From: Acidobacteriota bacterium
GTDB lineage: Bacteria; Acidobacteriota; Thermoanaerobaculia; Gp7-AA8
Length of the DNA: 64,000 nucleotides
NCBI GenBank assembly: GCA_021781455.1
Contig: JAJXWV010000047.1
Span: 62,001-126,000, forward strand
Direction: 5' to 3'
The notes beneath the pieces were generated by a model that did no database searches, was not told where the DNA came from, and saw nothing but the letters and a program-made list of their open reading frames with translations. Numbering within the stretch: the first letter of the stretch is position 1; each line of letters starts with the position of its first letter. Shown here one piece after another: positions 50,724 to 59,763 of this stretch. Position numbers and translations under genes: made by a program.

Positions 50724-53150
50724 CTACGCGTTGCCGCCCTCGCTGCCACCTTCGTGGCCGCCGCCATCGTGATGACCACCTTCGTGACCACCCTCGCGCG
50801 GGGCTGCGGCATGGCCTCCGCCCTCGCCACCTTCGCGACGGGGACCGTGATCATCGCGGCGCGGGCCGCGATCGTCACGACGCGGTCCACGGTCGTCACG
50901 GCGCGGGCCACGGTCGCCGCCCCGGAAACCGCCGCCGCGATGCTCGCCACCGCGGTCGCGATCACCACCGCGGAACCCTCCGCCGCGATGCTCGCCTCCG
51001 CCGCCATGCTCGCCGCGCGGAGCGCGCGCCGCACGCTCACGAGCCGCCGCCATCTCCTCCTCGGTGGGAGGCGGAAGCAACGGCTTGCGCGACAGGCGGA
51101 TCTTGCCGGTATCGGGCTCGATGCCCACGACCTGCACTTCCACCTCGTCGCCGATCTGGAAGAGATCGGTGACCTGGCCGACGCGCGAATGCGCCATCTC
51201 CGAGATGTGCAGCAGGCCGTCCTGGCCGGGAAGGATCTCCACGAACGCTCCGTACGGCTCGATGCGCTTGACCGTGCCTTTGTAGTTCCTGCCGATCTCC
51301 GCCGAGGCCGTGAGGCCCTTGATGATCTCGATGGCCCGCTCGGCGGACTTGGCGTCCATCGAGGCGATCGTGACCTTGCCGTCGTCTTCGACGTCGATCT
51401 TCGTCCCGGTCTCTTCGATGATCCAGCGGATGGTCTTGCCACCGGAGCCGATGACGTCGCGGATGCGGTCCTTCGGAACCTGGATCGTGTACAGACGCGG
51501 TGCGAACTCGGAGAGCTCCGCGCGCGGGCCGGCGATGGCTGCTTCCATCTTGCCGAGGATGAAGAGACGGCCGGCGTGCGCCTGCTCGAGCGCCTGGGCC
51601 ATGATCTCGCGCGACAGCCCTGACACCTTGATATCCATCTGCAGGGCGGTGATGCCCTTGCGCGTGCCGGCAACCTTGAAGTCCATGTCGCCTTCGTGGT
51701 CCTCCATCCCTGCGATGTCGGTGAGGACCGCGACACGGTGGCCATCGCCGCTGACCAGACCCATGGCCACTCCGGCCACGGCGGCCTTCAGCGGCACGCC
51801 TGCATCCATGAGCGAAAGCGAGCCGCCGCAGACCGAGGCCATCGACGACGAGCCATTGGACTCGAGGATGTCGCTGACGCAGCGGATCGTGTACGCGAAC
51901 TCGTCCTCGGTCGGGAGCAGCGGCTGCAGTGCGCGACGAGCCAGGTTTCCATGGCCGATCTCGCGCCGCGCCGGTCCGCGCATGAACTTCACTTCGCCGA
52001 CCGAGAAGGGCGGGAAGTTGTAGTGGAGCATGAAGCGCTGGAAGGTCTCGCCTTCGAAATCTTCGATCTTCTGCGCTTCCTGCGGAGTACCGAGGGTGAC
52101 GGTGACGAGGGCCTGGGTCTCGCCGCGGGTGAAGATGGCGGAGCCGTGGGTGCGCGGAAGGACGCCCAGCTCGATCGAGATCGGACGGATCTCATCGAAC
52201 TTGCGGCCGTCGACGCGCTGCTTCTCGTCGAGGATGATCTTGCGGAAGACGCGCACTTCCATCTCGCCGAAGGCTGCTTCCACCGCGGCCAGCCGCTCGA
52301 GGTCTTCGGCCGGCACGGCGGCCAGCATCTCCGCCTTGAGCTGCTTGATGGCGTCGTAGCGGGCGAACTTGCCGGTGGTGAGCATGGCCGAGCGCAACGC
52401 GCTGCCGTGCTTCGCCATCAGCTCGTTGAGCAGTTCGTCCGTGAACTTCGGCGTGTAGCTGACTTCGAGTTTCGGTTTGCCGACCTCGGCTCGCAGATCG
52501 AGCTGCAGCTGGCAGATGCGCTTGATCTCGGCGTGGGCGGCGTCCAGCGCGTCGAGGACGATCTTCTCGTCGACTTCGCGGGCGCCCGCTTCGACCATCA
52601 CGATCGCATCCGGCGTTCCGGCCACGACCAGGTCGAGATCGGAAAGATCGCGCTGCGCGTTCGTCGGATTCACCACGATCTGTCCGTCGGTGTAGCCGAT
52701 GCGCACCGCCCCGATGGGATGGTGGAACGGGATCTCGGAGATCACCAGCGCCGTCGAGGCGGCGTTGATGGCCAGGGTATCGGGATCGTTCTCGCCGTCG
52801 GCAGAAAGCACGAGGGCGATGATCTGCGTCTCCTGGCGGTAGCCCTTCTGGAATGACGGGCGCAGCGGCCGGTCGATCAGGCGGGAGGTCAGGATCTCTT
52901 TTTCGGTCGGACGTCCTTCGCGCTTGAAGAAGCCGCCCGGGATGCGTCCGCCGGCGTAGGTGTACTCCTTGTAGTCAACGGTCAGCGGCATGAAGTCGCC
53001 GAGCACGTTACCGTCCTTGTAGCAGGCTGTGGCGAGCACGACCGTGTCGCCGTAGCGGATGACGCAGGCCCCATTGGCCTGCTTCGCGACCGCACCTGTC
53101 TCCAGCGACAGGGTTTTCCCGCCGATCTGCATTTCCTTTTTGTTGCTCAT
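50724..53150 (-). CDS. pnp: Polyribonucleotide nucleotidyltransferase (PNPase)
   Basis: This 808-residue protein has two RNase PH domains (about 10-145 and 310-545), the helical linker between them, a KH domain (IRDVIGSGGKTIRWIIEETG) and an S1 domain (YKGTVKRIEPYGAFVEILPG). PNPase degrades RNA 3' to 5' with phosphate and works as a trimer, often with RNase E. The last about 95 residues are an unusual Gly/Arg/His tail: RGG-type repeats (EHRGGGFRGGDRDRGG) and GPRRDDRGPRRDD repeats, likely extra RNA binding. GAAGGGA lies 5 bases before the ATG. It follows rpsO, as in most bacteria. Confidence 0.97.
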   Translation of the reverse strand: MSNKKEMQIGGKTLSLETGAVAKQANGACVIRYGDTVVLATACYKDGNVLGDFMPLTVDYKEYTYAGGRIPGGFFKREGRPTEKEILTSRLIDRPLRPSFQKGYRQETQIIALVLSADGENDPDTLAINAASTALVISEIPFHHPIGAVRIGYTDGQIVVNPTNAQRDLSDLDLVVAGTPDAIVMVEAGAREVDEKIVLDALDAAHAEIKRICQLQLDLRAEVGKPKLEVSYTPKFTDELLNELMAKHGSALRSAMLTTGKFARYDAIKQLKAEMLAAVPAEDLERLAAVEAAFGEMEVRVFRKIILDEKQRVDGRKFDEIRPISIELGVLPRTHGSAIFTRGETQALVTVTLGTPQEAQKIEDFEGETFQRFMLHYNFPPFSVGEVKFMRGPARREIGHGNLARRALQPLLPTEDEFAYTIRCVSDILESNGSSSMASVCGGSLSLMDAGVPLKAAVAGVAMGLVSGDGHRVAVLTDIAGMEDHEGDMDFKVAGTRKGITALQMDIKVSGLSREIMAQALEQAHAGRLFILGKMEAAIAGPRAELSEFAPRLYTIQVPKDRIRDVIGSGGKTIRWIIEETGTKIDVEDDGKVTIASMDAKSAERAIEIIKGLTASAEIGRNYKGTVKRIEPYGAFVEILPGQDGLLHISEMAHSRVGQVTDLFQIGDEVEVQVVGIEPDTGKIRLSRKPLLPPPTEEEMAAARERAARAPRGEHGGGGEHRGGGFRGGDRDRGGEHRGGGFRGGDRGPRRDDRGPRRDDRGPRRDDHGPRREGGEGGGHAAAPREGGHEGGHHDGGGHEGGSEGGNA

Positions 53151-53293
53151 TGTTCCCTTCGATGCGTGAAGCCACTCATCACTGCACGCTTTGGATTTGA
53201 CCGCTTTGGCCGAACGATGGGATCCGGCCGGAGGGGGATTCGGCGCAGGGTTTGCGCCGGATGGAGGGCAGATTCGTCTGCCCCGAAAACGAA

Positions 53294-53319
53294 GAGGACA
53301 GGCGTTGCCGCCTGTCCTC
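53294..53319 (-). terminator. rpsO-pnp intergenic hairpin
   Basis: GAGGACAGGCG (53294-53304), a 4-base loop, CGCCTGTCCTC (53309-53319), just past the rpsO stop. On the minus strand it is followed by TTCGTTTTCG. In E. coli the same spacer holds a terminator and an RNase III site used in pnp autoregulation; the role here is inferred. Confidence 0.6.
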
Positions 53320-53327
53320 CACCTGGT

Positions 53328-53597
53328 CTACTTGCGGATGCCGAGCTTGTCGATGATCGTGCGATAGCGCTCGAGGTCGGCCTTCTTCAGGTAATCGAGA
53401 AGGCGGCGCCGGCGGCCGACGAGCTTCAGGAGGCCGCGGCGGCTGTGGTGATCCTTCGCGTGGGTCTTGAAGTGCTCGGTCAGGTAGTTGATGCGATTCG
53501 AAAGAAGTGCGATCTGCACCTCCGGCGACCCGGTGTCGCCGTCGTGGGTCTTGTACTGCGAAATGAGCTCGGTTTTCTGTTCCTTGGTGGTCGGCAA
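53328..53597 (-). CDS. rpsO: Small ribosomal subunit protein S15 (uS15)
   Basis: This 89-residue S15 has full family length. [40 protein letters not shown] and [17 protein letters not shown] cover the helices that bind the 16S rRNA three-way junction. S15 is a primary binder in 30S platform assembly. It starts [26 protein letters not shown] lies just before the ATG. It is followed by pnp and preceded by truB, with a tandem-arm repeat in the truB-rpsO spacer. Confidence 0.98.
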   Translation of the reverse strand: MPTTKEQKTELISQYKTHDGDTGSPEVQIALLSNRINYLTEHFKTHAKDHHSRRGLLKLVGRRRRLLDYLKKADLERYRTIIDKLGIRK

Positions 53598-53702
53598 AAT
53601 CCAGTCTCCTTAACCGGTTAAGCGTACCTTGTGGATACACGTGGTCTGTAAAGTCGCGACACCATAACAGCGGGTGGTGGTGAAATCAATCCCGACCGGC
53701 TC

Positions 53703-53856
53703 GAGACCGCAGACGGCAGACCTCAGACCGCAGATTACAAATGACTTAGCACGCACTCGTCTCGTTGAGAGGTGGTCTACCGCCTGCGGTCTGCGGTCTG
53801 CGGTCTGTGGTCTGTGGTCTCTGGTCTGTGGTCTGTGGTCTGTGGTCTGTGGTCTT
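53703..53856. repeat. Tandem-arm hairpin repeat, GGTCTGTGGTCT family
   Basis: The left arm (53703-53735) has GAGACCGCAGACGGCAGACC and similar. The right arm (53772-53856) is about ten units of GGTCTGCGGTCTGTGGTCTG. It fills the spacer between the truB stop and the rpsO start and lies within their transcription unit. Confidence 0.9.
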
Positions 53857-53866
53857 CCTCTCCGCC

Positions 53867-54796
53867 TCACCCCGCCAGCACCACCTTCGGCTTCACTTCC
53901 ACCGGCCCGCCCTCCCGCAGCACGTTGACCACCTCGCCGATCGCCACGAGCTGGTCGTGCGGGTTGCCGAGAGCCAGGAGGTCGCCTTTGTGAACGGGAA
54001 TCGTCGGAACCATGATCACGCCCTGGCCCTGCATCATCTTTCCCTGCTGCGCCCAGTCGATGCGCAGGCGCTCCAGTGGCAGTTCGATTGCGGAGAGCGG
54101 CTGGAAGTGCGGCGGCGCGAGGATCTGCTCGGTCGTGTCCTCGACGAGCCGGTCAAACGCGATCGCCTGTTCCACGGAGAAGCTGCCGATGGCGGTGCGG
54201 CGAAGCTCCTTTAGATGCGCGGGGATGCCAATCGAGCCTCCCAGGTCATGCGCCAGCGAGCGGACATAGGTACCGGCCGACGAGCGCACGCGGAAGCGCA
54301 CTCTCGATGTCTCCACGCCCAGGATCACGAACTCGTAGACGGTGACGCGCTTCGGCGCGAGCGGGACCGCCTCCCCTTTTCGAGCGAGCTCGTAGGAGCG
54401 GACGCCCTGCACCTTCTTCGCAGAGAACACCGGCGGGATCTGCTCGATCTCGCCGAGGAACTTCGCGATGTGCGGTGTGAAGTCGATGTGCTCGACGTCC
54501 GCTTCGACCGGTTCGCCGACCGGCTCGCCGGCGGCGTCGTACGAGTCGGTCGCCCAGCCGAACTGGATCGTCCCTTCGTACGTCTTCTCCATCCCCATGA
54601 GGTAGGCCTGCAGGCGCGTGGCCTTGCCGACGCAGAGGACGAGCAGTCCGGTCGCCAGAGGATCGAGCGTGCCGGTGTGCCCGGCTTTCTTCACTTTGGT
54701 GCGACGCCGGAACCTCTCGACGACGTCGTGCGAGGTCAGGCCCGATTTCTTGTCGACGAGGAGGATGCCATCGGCTGGTTTGGGTTGGGCGAGCAT
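53867..54796 (-). CDS. truB: tRNA pseudouridine(55) synthase TruB
   Basis: This 309-residue enzyme opens MLAQPKPADGILLVDKKSGL and carries the catalytic motif GHTGTLDPLATGLL with Asp45. KTYEGTIQFGWATDSYDAAG, QIPPVFSAKKVQGVRSYELA and FRVRSSAGTYVRSLAHDLG are the other conserved blocks. The C-terminal about 70 residues form a PUA-like domain. It makes Psi55 in the T-loop of tRNAs. The start at 54796 is the family start, with a -10-like TATGCT ending 11 bases upstream; an ATG at 54829 lies before that promoter. Confidence 0.95.
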   Translation of the reverse strand: MLAQPKPADGILLVDKKSGLTSHDVVERFRRRTKVKKAGHTGTLDPLATGLLVLCVGKATRLQAYLMGMEKTYEGTIQFGWATDSYDAAGEPVGEPVEADVEHIDFTPHIAKFLGEIEQIPPVFSAKKVQGVRSYELARKGEAVPLAPKRVTVYEFVILGVETSRVRFRVRSSAGTYVRSLAHDLGGSIGIPAHLKELRRTAIGSFSVEQAIAFDRLVEDTTEQILAPPHFQPLSAIELPLERLRIDWAQQGKMMQGQGVIMVPTIPVHKGDLLALGNPHDQLVAIGEVVNVLREGGPVEVKPKVVLAG

Positions 54797-54807
54797 GTTG
54801 GTGGCGA

Positions 54808-54813
54808 AGCATA
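54808..54813 (-). promoter_or_regulatory. -10-like box TATGCT of truB
   Basis: On the minus strand ACTATGCTTCGCC lies 11 bases before the truB ATG. The same spacing is found for other genes in the window with no Shine-Dalgarno, suggesting a separate promoter for truB and leaderless translation. Confidence 0.35.
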
Positions 54814-54921
54814 GTCGATGAGCCCTCATGGCGGCGCCTGCGGCGCTTCGATGGCGGGAGCGACGTTCCAGTGAACGGAGCCGCGATCGCCACCGCCACC
54901 AAGGTCCGCTGACGCGCTCGC

Positions 54922-54927
54922 TACAAT
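54922..54927 (+). promoter_or_regulatory. -10 box TACAAT of orn
   Basis: CGCTACAATGCAC ends 8 bases before the ATG at 54936. It is nearly identical to the ketosynthase promoter at 248 in sequence and spacing. There is no room for a ribosome site. Confidence 0.5.
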
Positions 54928-54935
54928 GCACATCC

Positions 54936-55487
54936 ATGATGAAACGAAGCAAGAAACGCATGGTGTGGATCGACTGCGAAATGACGGGGCTCGATCCGGA
55001 GACGGACGTGCTCATCGAGATCGCTACGATCGTCACCGACTACAACCTGAAGGTCATCGCCCGGGGGCCGGACCTCGCCATCCGCACGAGCGAGGCACGG
55101 CTGCGCAACATGGACGCCTGGAACCGGCGCACGCACAAGAAAAGCGGCCTCATCGACCGGATCCGCGCAGAGGGTGTCTCGGTGGAAGACGCTGAACGCC
55201 TGACGCTAGCCTTCGTCAGGAAGCACTGCTACGCGAAGACCGCGCCGCTCTGCGGAAACAGCGTCGGCCAGGACAAGCGATTCCTGGTCCGCTACATGCC
55301 GCAGCTCAACGAATTCCTGCACTACCGTGTCGTCGACGTGAGCACGATCAAGGTGCTGGTGAAGGAGTGGTACCGCGGGAAGATCGAACCGCCGAAGAAA
55401 GACGAGACCCATCGAGCTCTCGCCGACATCGAAGACTCGATCGCGGAGCTGGAGTTTTACCGGAAGGCTGTGTTCAGGAAGGGGTGA
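54936..55487 (+). CDS. orn: Oligoribonuclease
   Basis: This 183-residue DEDDh exonuclease begins MMKRSKKRMVWIDCEMTGLD, with Asp13 and Glu15 as the first metal ligands. GNSVGQDKRFLVRYMPQLNE holds the next Asp, and THRALADIEDSIAELEFYRK holds the His and final Asp. Orn degrades 2-5 base RNAs and pGpG, the product of EAL phosphodiesterases, so it links to the GGDEF-EAL protein at 18634. It lies divergent from truB, splitting the translation block. The ATG at 54936 is chosen because it is followed by the family start and preceded by a -10 box. Confidence 0.95.
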   Translation: MMKRSKKRMVWIDCEMTGLDPETDVLIEIATIVTDYNLKVIARGPDLAIRTSEARLRNMDAWNRRTHKKSGLIDRIRAEGVSVEDAERLTLAFVRKHCYAKTAPLCGNSVGQDKRFLVRYMPQLNEFLHYRVVDVSTIKVLVKEWYRGKIEPPKKDETHRALADIEDSIAELEFYRKAVFRKG

Positions 55488-55556
55488 GTCGCCCCCGTCA
55501 TCCTTAGAGGCTGTGCAGAAATCCCCGACGGTTCCAGCCTCCGTCCAGAGTTTCAA

Positions 55557-55798
55557 CCACAGAGACACGGAGGCACAGAGATTCAAAGCACAGGCTCGCT
55601 CCGCTCGCCCGCATCCGAAGATGGCCTCATAGGTCCCCTCGCCCCGTGCGGATCAGTTTCGCGAGATTGTTCGTCGGGGAGCACGGGGCGAGGGGACCGG
55701 TCGCCCTGCCGCTTGTGCAAGGAAATCTCCGCGTGGCGCGCAGAATTCACAGAGGAAACTCTGTGTACCTCGGTGTCTCTGCGTCTCTGTGGTGAAGA
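55557..55798. repeat. Nested hairpin: CACAGAGG arms around an 18-base perfect inverted repeat
   Basis: The outer arms ACCACAGAGACACGGAGGCA (55557) and the degenerate mirror ending GCGTCTCTGTGGTG (about 55780-55793) belong to the CACAGAGG family (see 15866). Inside, GGTCCCCTCGCCCCGTGC (55632-55649) pairs exactly with GCACGGGGCGAGGGGACC (55681-55698). A CAGGCT element follows at 55812-55838. It fills the convergent orn-rbfA spacer; no gene is seen in 55488-55848. Confidence 0.8.
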
Positions 55799-55848
55799 TT
55801 CAGGCAAGGGAGGGCAGGCTGGAAAGCCTGCCCCACACCGCCGGGAGC

Positions 55849-56253
55849 TCACGACTCCTCGTCGTCCGCTTCTTCGTCCTCCGCGCCGGCAGCTCCCGCC
55901 TCGGATTCCTTCTTCGGCATCACCTGCTGGAGAAGATCCTCGATGCGTCCGGCGCGGATCGGCGTCTCGTCGTACTTGAACTCCAGGTCGGGCGTGAAGC
56001 GCAGGCGGATGCGCTGGCCGAGGGCGTGGCGTACACGGCCGCGGGCGTTCTGCAGCTCCTTGACCTTCGCCTTCGCCTCCTCCTCACTCATGCCGCTGAT
56101 GAAGACGCGCGCAAGGTGAAGGTCGGGACTGACCTCGACGCCGGTGATCGAGTTGAGGCCGAGGGGAACGTCCTTCACGTCGTGCCGGAGGACTTCCACG
56201 AGAGTGTCGCGGATCATCTCTCCGACGCGTGAGGTTCTGCGGGTTTTTCTCAT
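55849..56253 (-). CDS. rbfA: 30S ribosome-binding factor RbfA
   Basis: This 134-residue KH-fold protein begins MRKTRRTSRVGEMIRDTLVE. ITGVEVSPDLHLARVFISGM and LQNARGRVRHALGQRIRLRF match the family, ending LEFKYDETPIRAGRIEDLL before an acidic tail (GAEDEEADDEES). RbfA binds late 30S intermediates near helix 1/28 and is needed in the cold. It lies between ylxP and truB in the usual gene order, but orn and a large repeat now separate it from truB. Confidence 0.95.
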   Translation of the reverse strand: MRKTRRTSRVGEMIRDTLVEVLRHDVKDVPLGLNSITGVEVSPDLHLARVFISGMSEEEAKAKVKELQNARGRVRHALGQRIRLRFTPDLEFKYDETPIRAGRIEDLLQQVMPKKESEAGAAGAEDEEADDEES

Positions 56254-56331
56254 CCAGTCAATCTCACGATCTTGGGGCGCGTGGTACGAGTGATTTGTGC
56301 GCCTCGTACCCGTGTCTTCCCGAGGAGTGCC

Positions 56332-56637
56332 TTATAACGCGACTTCGGCGTCGAAATCGAGCTTCTCGCTCGTCCATCCATTGAGACGGGCGTCGGTATT
56401 CGATTCGATGAAGGTCACGATTCTCTCGAGCTGGGCGTCCGCTGCCGGGCCGTCGAGTGCGACGAACGATATCCCGAGCCGTGCTCTCTGATGGAGGTCC
56501 TGCAACCCCACCTCGGCCGCGGAGATCTCGAACCGCGCACGCAGCTTGTCGCGAAGCGATTTCACGACCATGCGCTTTTCCTTCAGCGACTGGGCATACT
56601 CGATGTGAATCTCGAAAAGGGCCACGGCCACCAGCAT
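56332..56637 (-). CDS. DUF503 (YlxP-like) protein
   Basis: The ATG at 56637 gives 101 residues: MLVAVALFEIHIEYAQSLKE, then KRMVVKSLRDKLRARFEISA. DLHQRARLGISFVALDGPAA and RIVTFIESNTDARL follow, and the whole matches DUF503. In Firmicutes ylxP lies between infB and rbfA, exactly as here, and an assisting role in 30S maturation has been suggested. The usual ylxR and ylxQ genes between nusA and infB are absent. Ten in-frame residues upstream (from 56667) are not conserved-looking. Confidence 0.9.
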   Translation of the reverse strand: MLVAVALFEIHIEYAQSLKEKRMVVKSLRDKLRARFEISAAEVGLQDLHQRARLGISFVALDGPAADAQLERIVTFIESNTDARLNGWTSEKLDFDAEVAL

Positions 56638-56689
56638 TGCTCGCCTAAACGCGGCGCGTGCCGACATTCATCCAACGATCGTGAAAAGC

Positions 56690-56745
56690 AAAGTCCTGAG
56701 TCTCGAGCAGCATACCGGCCACTCAGGACTCAGGACTCAGGACTT
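56690..56745. repeat. Tandem-arm hairpin repeat, CTCAGGACT family, infB-ylxP spacer
   Basis: AAGTCCTGAGTC (56692-56703) mirrors the right arm of three CTCAGGACT units (56722-56743). On the minus strand it follows the infB stop after 7 bases. It is the smallest member of the family seen at 7235, 13414 and 37627. Confidence 0.8.
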
Positions 56746-56752
56746 TTTCGCG

Positions 56753-59668
56753 CTACGCGAGCACCGCGGCGAGCTTCTCGACCCGGAAGCCTTCGATGAT
56801 GTCCCCGATCTTGATGTCCTGGAACTTCTCGATGGCAATGCCGCACTCGAAGCCCTGCCGCACTTCACTGACGTCGTTCTTGAAGTGCCGCAGCGAGGCG
56901 ATCTTCCCTTCGTAAATGACGCGGTTGTCGCGCAGCAGCCGCACGGTGGCGGTTCGGGGAATCGTCCCGTCGGTGACCATGCATCCCGCCACCACGCCGG
57001 CCTTCGGCACCTTGAAGGTGTTCCGCACTTCGGCCCGGCCCTGGTAGACCTCCTGGAACTTCGGCTCCAGCAGGCCGGTCATGGCGGCCTTCATCTCGTC
57101 GACGAGGTTGTAGATGACCGTGTACATGCGGATGTCGACGCCTTCCTTGTCGGCCAGCTCGGAGGCATTGCGCTCGGGGCGCACGTTGAAGCCCACCACG
57201 ATGGCGTCCGAGGCGGTCGCCAGCAGGACGTCGTTGGTGGAGATCGCTCCGACGGAGGAGTGCAGCACGTTGACCTTGACCTCGCCGGTCGACAGTTTCC
57301 GCAGCGTCTCGTTGAGCACTTCCACCGAGCCCTGCACATCGGCCTTGAGGATGACGTTGAGCTCCTTGACGTTGCCCTGCTGCATGCGCTGGAACAGCTG
57401 GTCGAGCGACATGCGCGAGCCCTTGTTCTGATTGGCCTCGCGCGCCTTCTCCTGGCGCATCTGGCCGATCACGCGGGCCTGGGTCTCGTCGTCGAGAACC
57501 TGCAGCGAGTCGCCTGCGTTCGGCACGTCGTCAAAGCCGCTCACCTGCACCGGTGTGGCCGGCGGCGCTTCCTTGACGCGCTCGCCGCGCTGGTCGGTCA
57601 TGGCCCGAACGCGGCCGTAGGTGGAACCGGAGAAGAACGCGTCGCCGATGCGCAGCGTGCCGTCCTGGACGAGCACCGTGGAGACGATGCCGCGCCCGAC
57701 TTCCTTCCGCGCCTCGAGGACCACGCCCCTGGCCGGAAGCTCGGGATTGGCCTTCAGGTCGAGCATGTCGGCGGTGAGCAGGATCATGTCCAGCAGATCG
57801 TCGATGCCCTGCTTCTTGACGGCCGAAACTTCGACGGAGACGACGTCGCCGCCCCACTGCTCGACGAGCACGCCGAACTCGCTGAGCTCGCGGCGGACGC
57901 GGTCGACATTGGCGTTCGGCTTGTCGATCTTGTTGATGGCCACGATCATCGGCACCTTGGCGGCGCGCGCGTGGTCGATGGCTTCCTTGGTCTGAGGCAT
58001 GACGCCGTCGTCGGCCGCGACCACCAGGACGACGATGTCCGTCACCTTGGCGCCGCGCGCTCGCATCATCGTGAACGCTTCGTGGCCGGGCGTGTCGAGG
58101 AAAACGATCCGGCGATCGCGCTTCTCCACCATGTAGGCGCCGATGTGCTGTGTGATGCCGCCCGCTTCGGCCGCCGCGACATTGGTCTCGCGGATGGCGT
58201 CGAGCAGCGAGGTCTTGCCGTGGTCGACGTGGCCCATGACCGTGATGACCGGGCCGCGTGGAGTGGTGCCAGCGGTCGTGGTGGCTTTTTCGATCGACTG
58301 AAGCTCGACCGCGTCTTCGAAGGACACGACCTCCGCGTCCATGCCCAGGTCCTTGGCGATCTCCAGGGCCAGCTCGGCGCCCAGCGGCTGATTGATGGAA
58401 GCCATGATGCCGCGCTTGGTCATGAGGTGGCGCATGAGGTCATTGGCCTTCACCGACAGCTTGTCGGCGAGCTCCTTGACCGTGACGCCTTCCGTCAGGG
58501 CCACCTTGCCGGTGGGGCGCTTGAACTCGAGCACGCGAGCGGTTGCCGAGACCGGCTGCTTGCGCGCGTGGCGGCGTGACGACTTCGTCTCTTCTCCTTC
58601 CACTTCCGGAAGGACGATGTCGGGACCGAGGTCGTCGGCGATGATCTGGGTTCCGGAGAACGGCCCTTTCGTGAAGAGCTCGTTGTCCACTTCCACGGCT
58701 CGGGTGGTCTTGCCGCGCTTGCCGGTGGTTTTCTTCTTCTCGCGATCCTCGGTCTCGTCGACCTTCTTCCGGCGGACGCCGAGACCGACGCCGGGCGCCG
58801 GCGGCGGAGGCGACATGGGGCGTCCCGGAGCGCTGCCTGGACGGACTCCCGGACCCGCACCGCGCATTGCAGTACCCGGACCGGACGGACGCATGCCCGG
58901 GCCCGGCCGTCCCGGCGCGCCGGGACGCAGGCCCGGACCGGCAGGACGAGGGACACCCTGACCGGCAGGACGCATTCCCGCCGGAGCAGCCGGGCGAACC
59001 GCCATCGAGGGGCGGCTGACGGGCGTCTGGCCGGCGTAATTGGGCCGCGGACCCTGAGGAGCGCGGGCCCGTGGGCCGGTCGGCCCGGTGGGGCGCCGTT
59101 CCGGATGAGCGGCCGTCGGACGATGAGGAGCGGCCGGTGCAGCGGGAGGAGGTGCTGCAGCGGCTGGTTGGGGCGCTGCGGCGGGTGCGGCAGCCATCGG
59201 TTGCGGCGCCTCGGCAGCGGCAGGCGCATGAGCGGCAGCCGGTGCGCGTTTCGGTTTTTCGACGGGCGGCTGTGCGGGCTGCTCGGGAGCTTCGAGCGCG
59301 GCGCGCTCTTCGGCTTCCGCGGCCTGGACGAACTCAGGGATGATCACCGTGGGAGGCGGCGCCGCGACCACGGGCTCCTCTTTCGGAGCTTCCTTGCGGA
59401 CGCGAACCGGCGGCTGGACGATGGGGCGCGGCGGACGGACCGCTTCTTTCTTCTTTTCGACCTGGGGCTTGTCCTCGCGCATGATCACGCTGCGCATGCG
59501 CGTATTCAGCTTCTTGCCTGTGATCAACGCCTGGATGACTTCCGGTTCCAGGACCTGGTTCGGATCGTTGATCTCGGCACCGAGCGACTGAAGCCGGAAG
59601 ATGAGGTCCTTATCGGAAACGCCCATCTTCTTGGCTACGTCACTCACACGGAACTTTGCTGCCGCCAT
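56753..59668 (-). CDS. infB: Translation initiation factor IF-2
   Basis: This 971-residue protein has an N-terminal IF2-N segment ([20 protein letters not shown]) and a long Pro/Ala/Arg-rich linker (about 70-310) with repeats such as [19 protein letters not shown] second IF2-N motif follows ([20 protein letters not shown]), then the G domain from about 470: [12 protein letters not shown] (G1), DTPGHEAF (G3), NKIDKPNAN (G4). Domains II-IV end in [17 protein letters not shown]-2 brings fMet-tRNA to the 30S and promotes subunit joining. The very long disordered linker is typical of high-GC genomes. Confidence 0.97.
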   Translation of the reverse strand: MAAAKFRVSDVAKKMGVSDKDLIFRLQSLGAEINDPNQVLEPEVIQALITGKKLNTRMRSVIMREDKPQVEKKKEAVRPPRPIVQPPVRVRKEAPKEEPVVAAPPPTVIIPEFVQAAEAEERAALEAPEQPAQPPVEKPKRAPAAAHAPAAAEAPQPMAAAPAAAPQPAAAAPPPAAPAAPHRPTAAHPERRPTGPTGPRARAPQGPRPNYAGQTPVSRPSMAVRPAAPAGMRPAGQGVPRPAGPGLRPGAPGRPGPGMRPSGPGTAMRGAGPGVRPGSAPGRPMSPPPPAPGVGLGVRRKKVDETEDREKKKTTGKRGKTTRAVEVDNELFTKGPFSGTQIIADDLGPDIVLPEVEGEETKSSRRHARKQPVSATARVLEFKRPTGKVALTEGVTVKELADKLSVKANDLMRHLMTKRGIMASINQPLGAELALEIAKDLGMDAEVVSFEDAVELQSIEKATTTAGTTPRGPVITVMGHVDHGKTSLLDAIRETNVAAAEAGGITQHIGAYMVEKRDRRIVFLDTPGHEAFTMMRARGAKVTDIVVLVVAADDGVMPQTKEAIDHARAAKVPMIVAINKIDKPNANVDRVRRELSEFGVLVEQWGGDVVSVEVSAVKKQGIDDLLDMILLTADMLDLKANPELPARGVVLEARKEVGRGIVSTVLVQDGTLRIGDAFFSGSTYGRVRAMTDQRGERVKEAPPATPVQVSGFDDVPNAGDSLQVLDDETQARVIGQMRQEKAREANQNKGSRMSLDQLFQRMQQGNVKELNVILKADVQGSVEVLNETLRKLSTGEVKVNVLHSSVGAISTNDVLLATASDAIVVGFNVRPERNASELADKEGVDIRMYTVIYNLVDEMKAAMTGLLEPKFQEVYQGRAEVRNTFKVPKAGVVAGCMVTDGTIPRTATVRLLRDNRVIYEGKIASLRHFKNDVSEVRQGFECGIAIEKFQDIKIGDIIEGFRVEKLAAVLA

Positions 59669-59763
59669 TCAATCTCCCTTGAGCTATCTATCCGCTGAAC
59701 GTCACATTTGAGAATCCTTCGTCCCGTTGCTCGTGCCCCGGGGCCTCAGGATGACTCCGGCGA

